From Leptodontidium sp. MPI-SDFR-AT-0119 (taxonomy: Eukaryota; Ascomycota; Leotiomycetes; Helotiales; Leptodontidiaceae): DNA of 64,000 bases. A program made the position numbers and the translations under genes. The DNA lies in contig JAHLEZ010000001.1 of the NCBI GenBank assembly GCA_020726505.1, positions 6,324,001 to 6,388,000 of the forward strand. Reading direction: 5' to 3'. The notes under the pieces are model-generated. The model was not told the DNA's origin. It did no database searches and saw only the letters and a program-made list of their open reading frames with translations. The first letter of the stretch is position 1. Each line of letters opens with the position of its first letter. Positions 20,232-31,240 of the stretch are shown in pieces.

Positions 20232-22131
20232 CTAACTGGCCTCCCCATTTCCTGTCATATTAAGCACAACAAGCAATTTCCTCACCAATCCCTTTAACTC
20301 TCCCATCTCGTCTCTGAGTAGCCCCATCTCGGTCCTCATGCCCACCATCTCAACACACAGATCTTGTTCTTTGGTTAAAAATTGATCCTCAGGAGCCTCC
20401 TTTTCGTCGTCTCTAATTGGTGAAGTCTCAATATTCGTGCCATCGTGCTCGTCGACATCCGTCTGCGGTTGAGTACCAACGGTTTCACTCACCATCCATG
20501 TCAGTAGCGCCTTGCACACTCGGGATAGCGTTTTACTGTGGGATATCTTCTTCAACAGACTGATTCCCCGACAAGGGAATATCGGGCTCTCTTTAAAGCC
20601 CCGCCTGTACGATCTCGGACTTTTCGTTGTCGATGATTTCTCTTGCAAGGATGTAGTTGTCTTTCTCTAACGCTGTTCGTGAAGGTAGAGACTCTTTGCT
20701 TTCGTGTATTGTAGCTGTAATCAGTCAAAGTCAGCATAATTTCGGCCACCAATACTTGAACGTATTAGGGTTGATCGCGAGCAGTTGGTGAGTAGTCCAG
20801 GAAGGGCACATGTCTACTTCTCCTTTTTTTGCCCTAAGCCAATAGAGAAAAAAAAGTTTGAAGGAAATTTGGGGAGAACCTACTTGGCCGTATCATTCAA
20901 CTCCCCAACAACAATGCTCGATAGACCTATAGCACTCTGAACAATCGTCTGTTCGAGCTGCTTAGCGGTATCATTTTCCCGCATTATCATGTCCTGAAAA
21001 CGGGTGAGATCTCGACCTTGATGGAAATATCTTCGCATTTTCCCCCTAGGGAAAGTTTCGGAAAGAATGAGATCTGAAACCGAAGTATCAGCTCGTACAT
21101 AGACGTTAGCACTTCCGTTAAGGCTAAGATAGTTCCGCGAGTGTCCCTTAGTTGCCGTGCCACATTTACTAGAAAGTCCTCGCGCTCTGTCATGACTTTT
21201 ATCACCCAATCAAAGACAAGGCCGTGCTTATTGTCAGAGGAAGTCCATTCAACGGTCGTCTACCTGGTGTCAGAAGCCAATACAATCGTACATGGCTACG
21301 TTTAGAATGCTTACCTTGAAGATCAAGTGGAACCTAATCCACGGAAGTTGCCTATAGACGTATCATTCCTCCATTTCATTGCCTTTCGCGATCCTCCTCG
21401 ATATCTTATTTTGAGCAGCCAAAATGCTGAATTGCTCCTGTTTTCCGGATTTGTTGCGTTCCCGGAAGCCCCCAAAACGAGTTTCTGGTTGAGTATCACT
21501 GGAATTCGCGACTACTGAAACAAGAAGCATCTGCTCAAACGTCAGCCCGGGAGGCAGGTCCCAAAGCTTGCGAGAACCATATTGGATCACAAATCCTTGT
21601 CGCTCATCTTCCGAAAGATTGAAGAATGCGGTTTTCCAAAGCTTTCCGTACTGGGAATCAGTTCGGGTAGTACCAGCGGTCACAACCTCAACAAAGGTCT
21701 TTCGAACCATGAGCAATAGCTGCCTGCAATGGATTTCACAGCAAACCACCCCGAATACTTACATCTGCGCCGGCACCAAGAAGTATCGAACAGATAGTTG
21801 TGTGGCCTCTTGCGGCGGCGGCTTGTAAAGCAGTACCGAATATCCCTACTTGCGTATTCACTAGAGAGCGTTTCCCGAGGAGCTTGGAAACTGTTTGCTC
21901 GTTGCCACTGTATGATGCGACTTGCAGGCAAGTTCCAAAATTTCCGCCGACGGCATCAACGTCCCAGCCGTCATCGATCATATCCATTGCGACGACCCAA
22001 AACCCCAGGATCATTACATAATATAGCTGTAAGCCAGAGGCGCGTGGTATAAGATTTTTGATGTATTTGTTCTTCTTTATCTGTCCTTGATCTAGGTTAT
22101 GTAGATCTAGCCAGATGTAGTCTTCATGCAA
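20232..22131 (-). pseudogene. Broken ankyrin-repeat protein gene
   Basis: The minus strand carries two ankyrin-type units near the 5' end (NFGTCLQVASYSGNEQTVSKLL and IFGTALQAAAARGHTTICSILL, about 21750-21960). A GAT|GTAAGT donor follows. Then comes a segment of unknown type (LWKTAFFNLSEDERQGFVIQYG), ending GNEMEE-TGA-YVYRQLPWIRFHLIF in one frame, so the TGA breaks an otherwise open exon. Further on, VEWTSSDNKHGLVFDWVIKV passes through a G/A homopolymer where a one-base shift is needed to reach RRYFHQGRDLTRFQDMIM and LEQTIVQSAIGLSSIVV. A TAG interrupts YLHEQR-stop-RKTTTSLQEK. The C-terminal frame (20232-20648) ends in a probable coiled coil (MRTEMGLLRDEMGELKGLVRK). Unknown introns could explain some breaks, so pseudogene status is likely and not proven. 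Confidence 0.6.
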
Positions 22132-22579
22132 ACTACAAATTTGCGTATTAAACTAAGATGTTTACTTCCAGATGATTGCGATGCAGGACTAGGTGCAAGA
22201 GGAGGTCAAGAAGTTTTGAGATCTCGATGCATATATTGAGTGGCGGTTGGCGGCAATTGTGGTCCTGGTGGTTGGCCGTGCCCGAGAACTCTGCACAGTA
22301 CACTTAAACCGATGCACAATCAAAGCCTCTATCTCAATATTCTAACACAACCCCATCTCAACTAGGTAGTAGTAAAGACACCAACTCAATCCCTCCTGAA
22401 ATCCACGTGAAGTAAAGTCACCTGTCTCTCGCTGTGCCACCTCCAAACAACCCCTGTCAAGCCACCAACGAAAACCAACAGACAGGGGTTACACGGAAGC
22501 AACGACCTCCAAACTCTTAAGATGGACCCCTCACGAGCAGATACAATCATACTTGATATCAAGCCTTCACAATGACAAA
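22132..22579. other. Region between ankyrin relic and RNase H-like gene
   Basis: About 450 bp between divergently oriented genes. No gene or repeat is recognised. Confidence 0.35.
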
Positions 22580-23788
22580 ATGAGTGACAAGACGTGTAAC
22601 GAGCGCATCTTCAACCCAACGCCATACTTTCTAGGGCCTAACCGAATCCAAGCACTCGAGCAGGTCAGCTTATCCCTCCCCCTCATCTCCAAGCACATGA
22701 TAATTACCTTAAAGACTCATCCCACTCTCTGAAAAAAGCCTCAAAATGAAAACTCCCATTATATTTCTCATGTTTGAAACTTCAAGATATATGTCAATCA
22801 GTACTGATATTGTGCATCATACTAGCCCTCCGATATCATCCACCACATCCTCCACCGAGACAAAACCACCGGGCTCTCCCATCTCGTCTTCAACAACCTC
22901 AAAGCCAAGAAGCGAGTTGATCGGACTCTTAAAGTAGATAACTCTACACTTGTGATAGCCATCGACGGAATCACACATCCTCCACCTCCTCAACCCGCCT
23001 CAAACAACCCCAACCCGATCTCAATCCCCAGCCCATCAAACAAAAACAACTTCCCCTCAAACGCAAAGGCAAATGTAAAATCAAGAACAAGAACCAGCTA
23101 TGGAGTCTATTTCGGGCCTTCCTCACCCCACAACAAAACCTCTTTCCTACCCCCCTCCTCCCCATCAAGAAAATTTCCCCAGACGAAAGAAACCGCTATC
23201 TTAAGAGGGTGCTATGATGGTCTAGACTGTACGTCCTCCCTCCCATCTTCCCCCCTAAAAACAATGAACAAAACTCCAAGAGCCACAAAATCCAAAAACC
23301 AAGCACAAGTTCCACAAACTAAAACCCCCTCCCTCCTCCCAGATATCCTTAACAACCTCCTACCCCCCCTCGCCCCCAAGAAAATAATCATCACAACCGA
23401 CTCGCCCTACCTCGTGAAATGCCTCGCCCAGTACGTCTACGTGTGGGAGAGCAACGGGTACCGCGACTCCCGGGGCGAATACGTTGAGAATAGCGAGGAG
23501 TTGGCTGATTTGGCGGTCATGGTTGAGCATTTTGAGAGAGTGGGTGTTGAGGTGAATTTTTGGTTGGTAGGAGGTGAGTATGTGGGGGAGGCGAGACGGT
23601 TGGCTGGGGAGGCTGTGGAGGGGGTGGTCGAGAAGGTGGAGGGGGAGATGGAGAGGGAGGGAAAGGGAAAGGCGGAGGGTGATGAGGTGGAGATTTTGGG
23701 GTTGAATTTGAATATGAAGAGCTTGGATTTGGGATGTGATCTTGAGGCGTTGGAGTTGGAGTTGGAGAAGGGGTTTGTGAATTTCTGA
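22580..23788 (+). CDS. RNase H-like fold protein
   Basis: Probable two-exon gene, join(22580..22663, 22826..23788), 348 aa. Exon 1 encodes MSDKTCNERIFNPTPYFLGP. Exon 2 runs through SDIIHHILHRDKTTGLSHLVF to the RNase H core. Core features are VIAIDGI (first Asp), SYGVYFGPSSPHN, a diverged KETAILRG where the catalytic Glu is expected, IIITTDSPYLVKC (second Asp) and YVYVWESNGYRDSRGEYVEN. This resembles the single-domain fungal RNase H proteins often annotated as ribonuclease HI. Two Ser/Pro/Asn/Lys-rich stretches (about 90-130 and 165-215) interrupt the fold, and the C-terminus is Glu/Lys/Gly-rich. One or both might be unspliced introns. Enzyme activity is uncertain because the Glu region is weak. 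Confidence 0.66.
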
Positions 23789-24022
23789 ACTAAAGATATT
23801 TTCGCTTCCCTTTGAGGTTGAAGGATGGCACCGAATCCAGCACTTGCTGGAGATACAACTAAGAAAAATAAGAGATGGCGAAATTTGGAAGCAATATGTT
23901 CTGCATGCAATCGCTCGCTTTTCCACTTGGCCAAGGGGTTTTTTCTTTCCCCCCTTATACTAAGCTATGTATATACCGAAACCAAAGCAAAACCAAAGCA
24001 AATCAAACTAGATTGGAAATTC

Positions 24023-26553
24023 TTAGACGCTTAACTCGGCAGCCTTGCTCGTCCCGATGTAAGATGCGTATGGCTTGAGAGCAGTTTGTACTTCCCCGTT
24101 AGCGTCCTGGCAGTAGCGAACGCATTGCTCTGCTGAGCGGCCGATGAAGTTCTTGGGGTCGAGCATCTCATCGATTTCGTCTTTGATGGAGTCGAAGAAT
24201 GGGTTGGCCTTGATTCGCTCGATGAGGTCGTTGGGCTTGCCCCTGGTTGATGGTGTAAGTATGTGTTTACCTTAGGGTTGACTGTGGTGAGATGACTTAC
24301 TCAATCTTAACGACGGCGCTGGCTTGGTGGCTGAGGACGCGAATTTCCTCGTCTGTGGAATGAAAAGTTAGATCATATTTATTAGAAAAGATCAAATGCA
24401 GGTCCTGTATGTCGATTTAATGGAAGGCTGCTACTTACGGGCTTCTTGACGGTTTCCACCCTTCGACACGAGCTTCATGATGATGTTCTCGGTGGCCATG
24501 AATGGAAGCTCACTGCAGAGCGTCAGTATTAGATGATGGGAGGGCTATTTAGGATCACTTACGCCATGACTCGGCTTCGGATGACAGCGGGGTATACGAC
24601 AAGTCCCTGATACTCATGTCAGTAGCCGTATTTGTTGGATAGTCATGCGATATTGGCAATGTCTTGAAGGCCGAAGAATGCAGATCAGGAGCTCAAATAT
24701 TCTCATATGGACAGGATATACTGACATTAGCAACATTGTCCAAAGTCATCAAAACCGCATCGGCAGCAAGGAATGCCTCAGGTAAAGTGATACGGCGGAT
24801 AGCACCTTCAAAACTAGTCAATAGCAATCCCCGAAAGGGCCAAGGTGCACCTACTGTCATCAAGCGAACGCTCATACCATTGCGATGAGTATGTATCGGA
24901 AACTGGGGAGTTGACGTGGGAAAGGTAACGGCCGAGAGAAGCAATTCGCTCAGATCTCATAGGGTTGCGCTTGTAAGCCATAGCAGATGAACCCTTCTCG
25001 GAGTTAGTATACATCAAGTAGTATGAGAAGTTGACTCGGTAATGCTGAGCAGCGATCCCAATCGCCTCTTGAACTTACTATCTGATCCTTCTCGAATGGC
25101 TCCTCGAGGGTCTTCTCAGCAGCAAGATGACGAATATCGGTTGTGATGCGGATAGCGGTAGCACCGAGGGCAGACAAAGCATTGATGACTCTCAAATCGA
25201 CCTTTCTTGAGTAGGTCTGGGTAGAGATTGCATAGCAGCTGGGGAATCCAGCCTTCTCGCAGAGAATTTCGTTGAGTTTGTCAATCTTGGCACCGTCGCC
25301 GTGGAAAATCTCCATGAAAGAGGCTTAGAGGAATGAAATTAGTAATTGTGGCCTCTGAAAGTAATTCAGCGTAACTTGCCTTGGGTTCCAGTTGTTCCTT
25401 GAGCTCCACGGAAACGCTGAAGTCATATATTAGCCATGCATTTCCCTTAAAACGAAGCCCTTATTGAACATTGCTATGATCTCTAGTCCGGGAACTTTTT
25501 GGGGAGTGAAAATACTGCTTTCTAGGGATGGCACTTACGAGATCCTTGCGAACACGCTCAATATCCTCAAGATCCATCAACAAATCCTGGATCCTGAATC
25601 GTGTGTTAGACCATTCCACCAAACCAGACAGTCTCGTACTGTTTCGGGCAGGGTTGCATGTTACATTGCTAGACGTACCATTGACAAGCCCGTCGGCCTA
25701 CTGTGATGAGTTGTGCAGGTTGGCCGTGAGCTAGAAAGACGAACGTCAGTAAGTGATTACCAATTCCGCCTTTAAGCACAAATCTTGAGAACTGAACATA
25801 GGTTCTGGAAGTGTGATGTAAAGCGACTTACTGTAGCCGAGAGTTGCCTCGTCCTTCCACTCAACAGCAAACTTAGCCAGTCTGTTCACAACAACGGCAA
25901 GCTTTGGCAGGATGATATCCAAACCTGTTTAAATGTTGGGTCAGTATTGAATGTATGCTTTGTTGAGACTAAAATCACTCACCATTTCTCAGGAAGATCA
26001 GGTCGGCATTATCAGTAACTGAGATTGAAATTAGTAAGTGTCTTTGTGGTTTTCTTAAGGTGACCTGCCATAACAAGATGTAGCTCCCCAGTGAATGATT
26101 CCAGCAGCAGCGGGCGCAACCAGACCAAACGCATGTACATGGGCCATAACATCATGTCGGCGCCTATTCTTATTAGCTCAGAACTTCCATCACATGTCTT
26201 TTTAATATCACAAATTATCCTCAACAGTTCAAGGTCTTGTGATTTTCCCAAAGTCACAGGGACTACTCACTTCTTTTCCTCCTCAGCAGCCACAACGAAA
26301 TCCTCATCAGTAAATTTCAAATTGGCCTTCATCTGAGTAATCGCCTCCTCTGAGATCGGCAAGCCAAGTTCCCTCTCAGCCTCAGCCAGCCAAACCCACA
26401 GCTGTCTCCAAGTCGAGGATCTCGTACGCGCCGAGAAAAGAGTTTTCATCTCCGAGCCTACAAAAATCAGACACCCAAAACACATCATGAGTGGATACAC
26501 TTACTGGCATAGCGCGAAGCCAGTGGGGTTTGGTATGTATCGTTTCCAGACAT
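24023..26553 (-). CDS. ADE13: Adenylosuccinate lyase
   Basis: Purine synthesis enzyme acting twice, releasing fumarate from SAICAR and from adenylosuccinate. 485 aa from 15 exons, complement(24023..24242, 24301..24352, 24439..24512, 24563..24606, 24726..24805, 24855..24993, 25079..25323, 25380..25416, 25539..25593, 25679..25730, 25832..25924, 25983..26018, 26069..26163, 26271..26457, 26505..26553). Every exon junction is in phase. Fumarase/ASL superfamily motifs are [56 protein letters not shown] and the signature [16 protein letters not shown], followed by [13 protein letters not shown]. Introns are 44 to 122 bp. Two have GC donors (26068, TATG|GCAGGT; 25379, CAAG|GCAAGT), because a GT choice would break the frame. 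The intron density is high for a fungal gene of this size. Confidence 0.93.
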
Positions 26554-27208
26554 TGTGGATGTTCTCTGTATTGTTGTTTTTATTTTCTTTGGGTTTGGGT
26601 TCAGGTTCAGAATCAAGGAGATGAAGAGGAAGATGTTGGATATATTTTGGACTTTTTCTGCCCGATTAGGTGGGATGTTACCGAGGAGGGGCTAACGAGT
26701 TTGGGCTTGATCCGGGCGGTGAGTGTCCCGATTTACCCCGCCATTGGAGTCAGGTCAGGATGGCCTGGTGGGGGAGTCGTTCCACTTTGTCCGTGACTCT
26801 GTTGGAAATATGCGGCTATTGCTCTGGTCATCTAATTATTAGAAAGGCTGGAACTCCGTATATCTTAGTAGTCGCATTTTGAATTTCTTGCAAAAATAAC
26901 CAATTGAGCAAATTAGCTGTAAGTTATTTCAGATTGGTTAGTTACCCCTACTGAGTTTCCGTTAGTGTTTATTAAGTCGATTATTTCAGGCTGGTTCTAT
27001 GGTCTAGTTATACATCAGAGAGCCTTGAGCCGGTTAGGGAATTTGGAGTAAAATTTGCAGCTGCAATTTAAAGTCGTCATAATATTTAACACAATGAGCG
27101 AATGATATGTCGTCAATAATACTGAGATTTTCAAGCGCTGCAATGCAAGCTACAACCAATGCTAGATCTCATCTCGGGCAAGACCTCTGTCTCTTTTCTT
27201 CCCCAAAC
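26554..27208. other. ADE13 upstream region and aldo/keto reductase 3' side
   Basis: About 650 bp. The first part should hold the ADE13 promoter. The part from about 26880 to 27100 is AT-rich. No gene is recognised. Confidence 0.4.
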
Positions 27209-28230
27209 TCATTGCCAATCATCATCCTTATAATACTTGTTCCAAAAGCCCCTATAATTCTTCTTCTTGCCTTCAGTCGCAATCTCCTCAATCTCCTCCT
27301 TGGTCAACTTGAACTCAGTAGTCTTCAAGTACTGCTTCAATCTCCCCTCATTCGAGCTAGTGGTCACAGCCACAATACCCTGATCAACCACCCATCTCAG
27401 GGCGATCTCACCAGGTGTAACATTGTACTTCTTAGCCAGCTTCTCATAGACCCCATCGACTGGACCCGGAGCCGCTTTGGTTATAGCAGCCAATGGCGAA
27501 TACGCACTAGCTTTGATACCATGCTTCTTCTGGAACTCCAACAGCTCGACATGTTGCAGATACGGGTTGAACTCGATCTGGTTGATAGCTGGAATGACCT
27601 TTGCCGTTTCAAGGATAGCTTCAAGATCAGTTTTGCGGAAGTTGGAAACTCCAATGGTCTTTGCTTTTCCAGATGCTTGAATCTTTTCCAAGTCGGCCCA
27701 TTTGGCTTGAATTTCGGCTGGAGAGTTGGCGAAGAAAGGAGCGTGGATGAGGTACTGGTCGACGTAGTCGAGACCGAGTTTCTTGAGGGAAGTTTCAAAG
27801 GCTTCTAGGGTGTTGATCGGGTTCACGCCATCTATTTTGGTGGTTACGTAGAGCTTCTCTCGTGGAACGCCGGATTCTTTAATGGCGACCCCAAGCTCGG
27901 TTTCGTTTCCGTAGACTATGAGATGTCGGTTTGTGGTAAGGAGTATATGGTATATGAAGATTTGGGAAGTTCGAAATAAAAGATGCGAAAATGAAATATA
28001 CCTTGAGCACCATCCAAATGGTGATATCCCGTCCTAATAGCCAAGACAACAGTCTTTACCAGCTCGTTATCAACAGGCGAGTTTGGATCCGCTTTGTAAT
28101 TGGCAGTTCCAAGACCATAGCCAAGCTTAATACTGTTAGCACTAGGTTTAGCCTTTCTGTAAAAGCATCATTGACGTACTACAGGAATCTCTTTCCCATC
28201 ATTCAACTTCAAATTTGGAATAGCTGCCAT
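27209..28230 (-). CDS. Aldo/keto reductase
   Basis: NADPH-dependent carbonyl reductase of the AKR superfamily. Three exons, complement(27209..27915, 28002..28125, 28180..28230), 293 aa with consistent phases. The catalytic tetrad regions are visible: Asp in HHLDGAQ, Tyr in VYGNETELG, Lys in YVTTKIDG and His in YLIHAPF. GVSNFRK and the C-terminal ALRWVVDQGIVAVTTSS region, which binds the cofactor phosphate, are also present. The substrate cannot be told, and it resembles the small fungal AKRs related to yeast YJR096W-like enzymes. An in-frame upstream ATG would add a basic Ser/Arg-rich leader that could be a mitochondrial presequence. It is divergent from the SelO gene. Confidence 0.9.
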
Positions 28231-28728
28231 ATTTACAAATCGCGGGGTTAGCCGGCTAAATGTACGAGAGTAGAACTTAAGATTTGTTGCTGGACGTCGA
28301 AAAGAACGGTAATGGGAAGATCGAAGACTTTTATTTAGAAGTGTCATAAAGGGAAGTTTCAATTGAATATGAGTGAAAGTCTGAATGGGTTCAAAGGTGG
28401 GTTGCTGGGTGATAATATCCGTCCCGGGCCGTCCACTCGGTACAATGTCGCCATGAGCTCCCAGCATTGCGCTGGGCGGAGAAAGCTGGCAGAAAAAGCC
28501 ACCTCAAGCCTCTTTGAGCGAACAGTGGGAGCTCCAGGAATGGCCACTCAAGAATTATCGAGGGGCCCAGATCTTCAACGTCAGTCAGCAAAACCCCTAC
28601 ATTACATTATCCTCTTATTCCCGACTCGTCATACCCATTTGGAATTATTTTGCCCTTTACCTTAATTCGAAGTCTCTTCAATTATATCTTGCAAAGAGCT
28701 TCCCATTTGGTTCCTAACTTCGTTGTTT
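28231..28728. promoter_or_regulatory. Shared upstream region of AKR and SelO genes
   Basis: About 500 bp between two divergent start codons. It must contain both promoters. No other gene is seen. Confidence 0.5.
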
Positions 28729-30645
28729 ATGCTTTCAAGACTTCTTTCCAGACCTTTGATACCCCGCATGCGACTTGCGCAAATGGCAGCACATGTGTCG
28801 AATGGTTCCCCTCCTGGAGGCACCTCTCTCGCAGACTTACCTAAGTCATGGACCTTCACATCATCTCTCCCTCCAGACTCGAAATTCCCAACGCCCGATG
28901 CTTCACATAAAACACCTCGAGGGGACATTGAGCCGAGGCAAGTCAAGGGGGCTTTGTTTACATGGGTCCGGCCAGAGGAGGCAAAGGAACCAGAGCTATT
29001 AGGCGTAAGCCCAGCTGCTATGAGAGATCTGGGAATCAAAGAAGGAGACGAAAAGACGGAAGAGTTCAAACAAGCAGTTGCGGGCAACCAGTTACTTGGG
29101 TGGGATGCAGAGAAGGGAGAGGGTGGATATCCATGGGCACAGTGCTACGGAGGGTGGCAATTTGGATCTTGGGCTGGACAATTAGGTGATGGGCGAGCCA
29201 TATCTCTCTTTGAGACGACGAATCCAAGCACCAAGAAACGATATGAATTACAATTGAAAGGAGCTGGAATAACACCCTATTCGAGATTCGCAGATGGAAA
29301 GGCGGTTCTCAGATCAAGTATTCGGGAATATATTGTCTCGGAAGCCCTCAACGCTCTGCGGATACCCACGACTAGAGCTTTGTCTCTTACTTTACTACCA
29401 CACTCGAAAGTCCGACGAGAGACGATAGAGCCTGGGGCTATCGTGGCACGATTCGCAGAGTCTTGGTTAAGGATTGGTACTTTCGATATACTACGAGCAA
29501 GAGGAGACAGAGACTTAATTAGACAACTATCAACATACATTGCCGAGAATGTGTTTGATGGATGGGAGTCGCTACCTGCACGGAATCCATCAGATGATGG
29601 AAGTGATGCCAGTACATTACCTACAGGCATTGCCAGGGACACCATCGAAGGGCCCGCTGGTCTCGAGGAAAACCGCTTCACACGTCTCTACCGTGAAATT
29701 GTCCGCCGTAATGCCAAAACGGTAGCAGCATGGCAAGCTTATGCCTTCACCAACGGCGTGCTAAACACAGACAACACATCCATTTTCGGCCTATCAGTCG
29801 ACTTCGGCCCTTTCGCTTTCCTAGACAACTTCGATCCCAACTACACGCCCAACCATGACGACCACATGCTCCGCTACTCATACCGTTCTCAACCCACCAT
29901 CATCTGGTGGAACCTTGTCCGCCTGGGCGAATCCCTAGGCGAGCTAATTGGCATCGGGGGAGGCGTCGACGCAGAAGAATTCGTAGAGAAAGGCGTCCGT
30001 CAAGAAAACGCAGACGATCTTGTCTCCAGGGCCGAAGCACTCATCACACGGACAGGCGAGGAATTCAAAGCCGTCTTCCTCGAAGAGTACAAGCGACTGA
30101 TGACCGCTCGTCTCGGACTCAAAGTCCACAAGCAATCCGATTTCGACGATCTTTTCAGCGAACTACTCGACACGATGGAAGCTCTGGAACTAGATTTCAA
30201 CCAGTTCTTTCGCAAACTAAGCAATTTCAATATTGTTGATCTCGAGACTGAGCAGCAGCGGAAGGAGAAAGCTAGTGTCTTCTTTCATCATGAAGGCGTC
30301 ACCGGGCTTGGGAATACAGACGAATCAGCGCGGAAACGCATCGCGGAATGGCTAGAGAAATGGAGCACGCGAGTATACGAAGACTGGGGACCGACTGGCG
30401 ACGATGTTGCCAGACAAGTAGAGATGAAGAAAGTCAATCCGAAGTTCATTCCTAAATCGTGGATTTTGGACGAGGTTATCAAAAGGGTTGAAAAGGGAGG
30501 CGAGAGGGAGATTCTGGATCGCGTTATGCATATGGCTTTGCATCCCTTTGAGGATAGATGGGGCTGGGATGAGAAAGAAGAGGAGAGATTCTGTGGTGAT
30601 GTGCCGAAGTTTGATAGGGCCATGCAGTGTTCTTGCAGCTCTTAG
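28729..30645 (+). CDS. FMP40: Selenoprotein O-type pseudokinase (protein AMPylase), mitochondrial
   Basis: Single-exon gene, 638 aa. SelO proteins (yeast Fmp40) bind ATP in an inverted orientation and transfer AMP to Ser, Thr or Tyr of mitochondrial proteins, linked to redox control. The N-terminus MLSRLLSRPLIPRMRLAQM is a mitochondrial-type presequence. Family blocks are CYGGWQFGSWAGQLGDGRA, LKGAGITPYSRFADGKAVLRSS, SEALNALRIPTTRALSL, VARFAESWLRIGTFD, GVLNTDNTSIFGLSVDFGPF and QPTIIWWNLVRLGESL. The protein ends CSCSS, so cysteine takes the position that is selenocysteine in animals, as expected in fungi. The length fits. No introns are needed. Confidence 0.94.
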   Translation: MLSRLLSRPLIPRMRLAQMAAHVSNGSPPGGTSLADLPKSWTFTSSLPPDSKFPTPDASHKTPRGDIEPRQVKGALFTWVRPEEAKEPELLGVSPAAMRDLGIKEGDEKTEEFKQAVAGNQLLGWDAEKGEGGYPWAQCYGGWQFGSWAGQLGDGRAISLFETTNPSTKKRYELQLKGAGITPYSRFADGKAVLRSSIREYIVSEALNALRIPTTRALSLTLLPHSKVRRETIEPGAIVARFAESWLRIGTFDILRARGDRDLIRQLSTYIAENVFDGWESLPARNPSDDGSDASTLPTGIARDTIEGPAGLEENRFTRLYREIVRRNAKTVAAWQAYAFTNGVLNTDNTSIFGLSVDFGPFAFLDNFDPNYTPNHDDHMLRYSYRSQPTIIWWNLVRLGESLGELIGIGGGVDAEEFVEKGVRQENADDLVSRAEALITRTGEEFKAVFLEEYKRLMTARLGLKVHKQSDFDDLFSELLDTMEALELDFNQFFRKLSNFNIVDLETEQQRKEKASVFFHHEGVTGLGNTDESARKRIAEWLEKWSTRVYEDWGPTGDDVARQVEMKKVNPKFIPKSWILDEVIKRVEKGGEREILDRVMHMALHPFEDRWGWDEKEEERFCGDVPKFDRAMQCSCSS

Positions 30646-31240
30646 ACGGACATATTTACTGCTGTTCTCTGTATATTTATATCCTATAATGACATGAGAT
30701 GTATAATATAATACACCACAAACCATTTCTAACACTTCTTCGTATCCGAAAAGCCTCCCCTCCTCTCTCCCACAGTAGTACTGACAGCATACAAGCTTCC
30801 CATTGAATATCTACGCTAGCCTACTCCACACCACGCCCTGAGAATCACTAAAATATGTTTAAGGTCAGGATACCCCTACTCTTAGCTAGACTTCCTCGTA
30901 ATATTGCATGGCAATCCTTATATACCTGCCTAAAGTAAAGTCGAAACATCCCTTCGGGGTGTCCTATGGCCGATCGGTAAGCCAGCCAGTACATTAAGGG
31001 CTTAGGCTAAGTATCATCTAGTTCCAAAAATTGCAGACTGCAAAAGCCAAAGTATATAAACAGACGTCTCTTCTACCTCGCTTCTCGTTTCAACAGCTTT
31101 CCTCGATCAAAACAACTGGCTCCCAACAACGCTTCAGCTATTAAAACACACCTCAATTACCTCCGTAAAAGCATAGAAATTCGAAGTACATATTCTACTT
31201 TCAAACGACCTACTATTTACTTCTCACTCACTCTCCAAAA
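30646..31240. other. SelO downstream region
   Basis: About 600 bp. It holds the SelO 3' UTR, an AT-rich patch near 30840-31040, and the upstream part of the GNAT fragment. No gene is recognised. Confidence 0.35.

Noticed and set aside
26061..26070. Apparent lack of a GT donor in ADE13, suggesting a frameshift
   Set aside because: A GC donor gives perfect continuity into VTDNADLIF, so the gene is intact.
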